A stretch of DNA of 64,000 bases from Acetobacterium malicum subsp. dehalogenans DSM 11527 (lineage in GTDB: Bacteria > Bacillota > Clostridia > Eubacteriales > Eubacteriaceae), in assembly GCF_000472665.1 (NCBI RefSeq), contig NZ_AXAC01000003.1:1-64000 (forward strand), read 5' to 3'. How positions within the stretch are numbered: position 1 is the stretch's first letter; the number at the start of each line of letters is the position of its first letter. A program made the translations under genes and the position numbers. The notes under the pieces were generated by a model. It did not search any database. It saw nothing but the letters and a program-made list of their open reading frames with translations, and had not been told where the DNA came from. Below are positions 62,683-64,000 of this stretch, piece by piece.

Positions 62683-64000
62683 TTGAATCAAATAAATCAA
62701 CTGTTCAAACGGGTATTCACCAAAGAACTGGAAAATTCAGATAAAACGGTTTATGATCTGTTTCAATGGCAGACTGTCGACGTTATTTTAAAAAACTATA
62801 AAACCGGTGCAACCATTTATGAAATGAAAGACCTGGAATTCCCTGAGCATTACTCTCAAAATGCCTGCAATATTATCGCCACCAAGTACTTCCGTCGAAA
62901 AGGTGTTCCCAATCAATTTGGTTATGAACACAGCATGCGCGAAATTGCTGACCGTCTGGTCGGCTTTTGGACTGACGCCATTCGCGAAGAAGGACTAATT
63001 AACTCTGATGAGGAATGGCAGATTTATTACGATGAACTGGTTTATGCCTTTCTGATGCAAATGTGGGCGCCTAATTCACCCCAATGGTTTAACACCGGGC
63101 TGATGCGCAGCTATCAGATTGCCGGTTCCAAAGATGATTTGTATTTTTACGATGAAAAAACCGAACAGGTTCTCGAATCCGAAGATCGCTACACCCGCAC
63201 TCAGGCCAGTGCCTGCTTTATTTTATCGATTGAGGATCGGCTACTTGGTGATCATTCCATCTCTGAACATTATGTCAGTGAAACCAAGTTATTCAAAGGT
63301 GGATCCGGTGTCGGCACGAATTTTTCCAGCCTCAGAGCTGCCAATGAAGGTCTTACCAGTGGTGGGCAATCATCAGGGATGATGAGTTTTCTTCAGGGTC
63401 TGGATCGCAATGCCGGAGCGATTAAATCGGGGGGAACGACGAGGCGGGCCGCCAAAATGGTGATCGTCGACATTGATCATCCGGAAATAGATAATTTTAT
63501 CAACTGGAAAGTCAAAGAAGAACAAAAAGTCCGGGCGTTGGGAAAAATGGGCTACGACATTTCGATGGATGGTGAAGCCTACCAGACCGTCAGCGGCCAG
63601 AACAGCAATAACTCGGTCCGTCTCAACGCTGAATTTATGCAGGCCGTCTTGAATTTAAAAAACGAGCCGGATCATAAGTTAAAACTGCGGGGGCGGGTTG
63701 ATGATAAGGTTGATCGGGAAGTACCGGTGCAGGAATTATGGAATCATCTTAATCAGGCTACCTGGGAATGCGCCGATCCGGGCATTCAATTTGACGATAT
63801 TTTTAATGCCTGGCATACCTGTCCCGGCGGCGAAAATGGCAACATCAATGAAAAATTCAATCGGATCAATGCCACCAATCCCTGTTCAGAGTATGCTTTC
63901 TTAGATGATACCGCTTGTAATCTGGCTTCCATTAATATTTTTAAATTTTATAATCAAGAAGACAATAGTTTTGAACTTGAACCCTACATCCACCTGGTAG
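62683..64000 (+). CDS. nrdJ: Class II (adenosylcobalamin-dependent) ribonucleotide reductase, 5' part
   Basis: The frame opens at TTG 62683 behind AGGAGGA and runs off the window after 439 codons. It matches the large class II reductase: MWAPNSPQWFNTGL near residue 130, ASACFILSIEDRLLGDHS near 180 (substrate-binding Cys), LFKGGSGVGTNFSSLRA near 204, SGGTTRRAAKMVIVDIDHPEI near 249 and NPCSEYAFLDDTACNLASIN near 400. The enzyme makes deoxyribonucleotides without oxygen, in keeping with an anaerobe. Truncation is only by the window. Confidence 0.9.
   Translation, partial: MNQINQLFKRVFTKELENSDKTVYDLFQWQTVDVILKNYKTGATIYEMKDLEFPEHYSQNACNIIATKYFRRKGVPNQFGYEHSMREIADRLVGFWTDAIREEGLINSDEEWQIYYDELVYAFLMQMWAPNSPQWFNTGLMRSYQIAGSKDDLYFYDEKTEQVLESEDRYTRTQASACFILSIEDRLLGDHSISEHYVSETKLFKGGSGVGTNFSSLRAANEGLTSGGQSSGMMSFLQGLDRNAGAIKSGGTTRRAAKMVIVDIDHPEIDNFINWKVKEEQKVRALGKMGYDISMDGEAYQTVSGQNSNNSVRLNAEFMQAVLNLKNEPDHKLKLRGRVDDKVDREVPVQELWNHLNQATWECADPGIQFDDIFNAWHTCPGGENGNINEKFNRINATNPCSEYAFLDDTACNLASINIFKFYNQEDNSFELEPYIHLV

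Overview
This window looks like a low-to-mid GC Firmicute chromosome from an obligately anaerobic, acetogen-like clostridium. The best guess is Eubacteriaceae, close to Acetobacterium. That guess rests on gene order and on the metabolic genes present: indolepyruvate:ferredoxin oxidoreductase with a phosphotransacylase, B12-dependent ribonucleotide reductase, hslUV, and a Gram-positive ribosome/translation supercluster. No database search was possible. Almost all genes are on the plus strand; the exceptions are the first three and the DUF3793/DUF2325 pair.

Region 1 (1-8.2 kb): a transposase N-terminal fragment at the left edge, a flavin oxidoreductase and a DMT-type exporter on the minus strand, then a histidine phosphatase followed by the ybeY-dgkA-era-recO maintenance cluster. 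After these come a NifX-like protein, a glyoxalase-family protein and an MFS transporter broken by a one-base frameshift in an A tract.

Region 2 (8.2-22.8 kb) is the most interesting part. It starts with a membrane sensor carrying intact GGDEF and EAL motifs, so it can probably both make and break c-di-GMP. A divergent DUF2325/DUF3793 pair has its own promoter and a perfect dyad operator. Then a single promoter is followed by two tandem GEMM-I (c-di-GMP-I class) riboswitches, each with its own intrinsic terminator and a matching antiterminator pairing. They sit in front of a complete Gram-positive Tad/Flp pilus locus: prepilin peptidase, four nearly identical Flp pilins, an attenuator-like hairpin, TadE, a TadG-like protein, CpaB, TadZ/CpaE, TadA/CpaF, TadB, TadC, then a DUF192 protein and a DivIVA-like coiled-coil protein. 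The two aptamers differ at the position that reads the second nucleobase of the ligand: A in the first, G in the second. This predicts that the two aptamers do not have the same cyclic dinucleotide specificity.

Region 3 (22.9-31.3 kb): DegV lipid-binding protein, a tandem-domain universal stress protein, an orphan amino-acid-type substrate-binding lipoprotein, then dprA-topA-hslV-hslU.

Region 4 (31.3-56.2 kb): a long housekeeping array, rpsB-tsf-pyrH-frr, rimP-nusA-ylxR-infB-rbfA-nrnA-truB-ribF, rpsO, pnp-dut, ftsK-rimO-pgsA-cinA, recA (strong promoter and SOS box), rny, a 139-nt near-continuous hairpin RNA, ymdB and purB. The uppS-cdsA-dxr-rseP-proS-polC block often found after frr, and ylxQ, are absent here.

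Region 5 (56.2-64 kb): tRNA-Trp, citrate synthase, a ptb-iorA-iorB-cysteine-rich protein operon that converts 2-oxo acids to acyl-CoA and acyl phosphate, plsY, and the 5' part of a class II ribonucleotide reductase that runs off the window.
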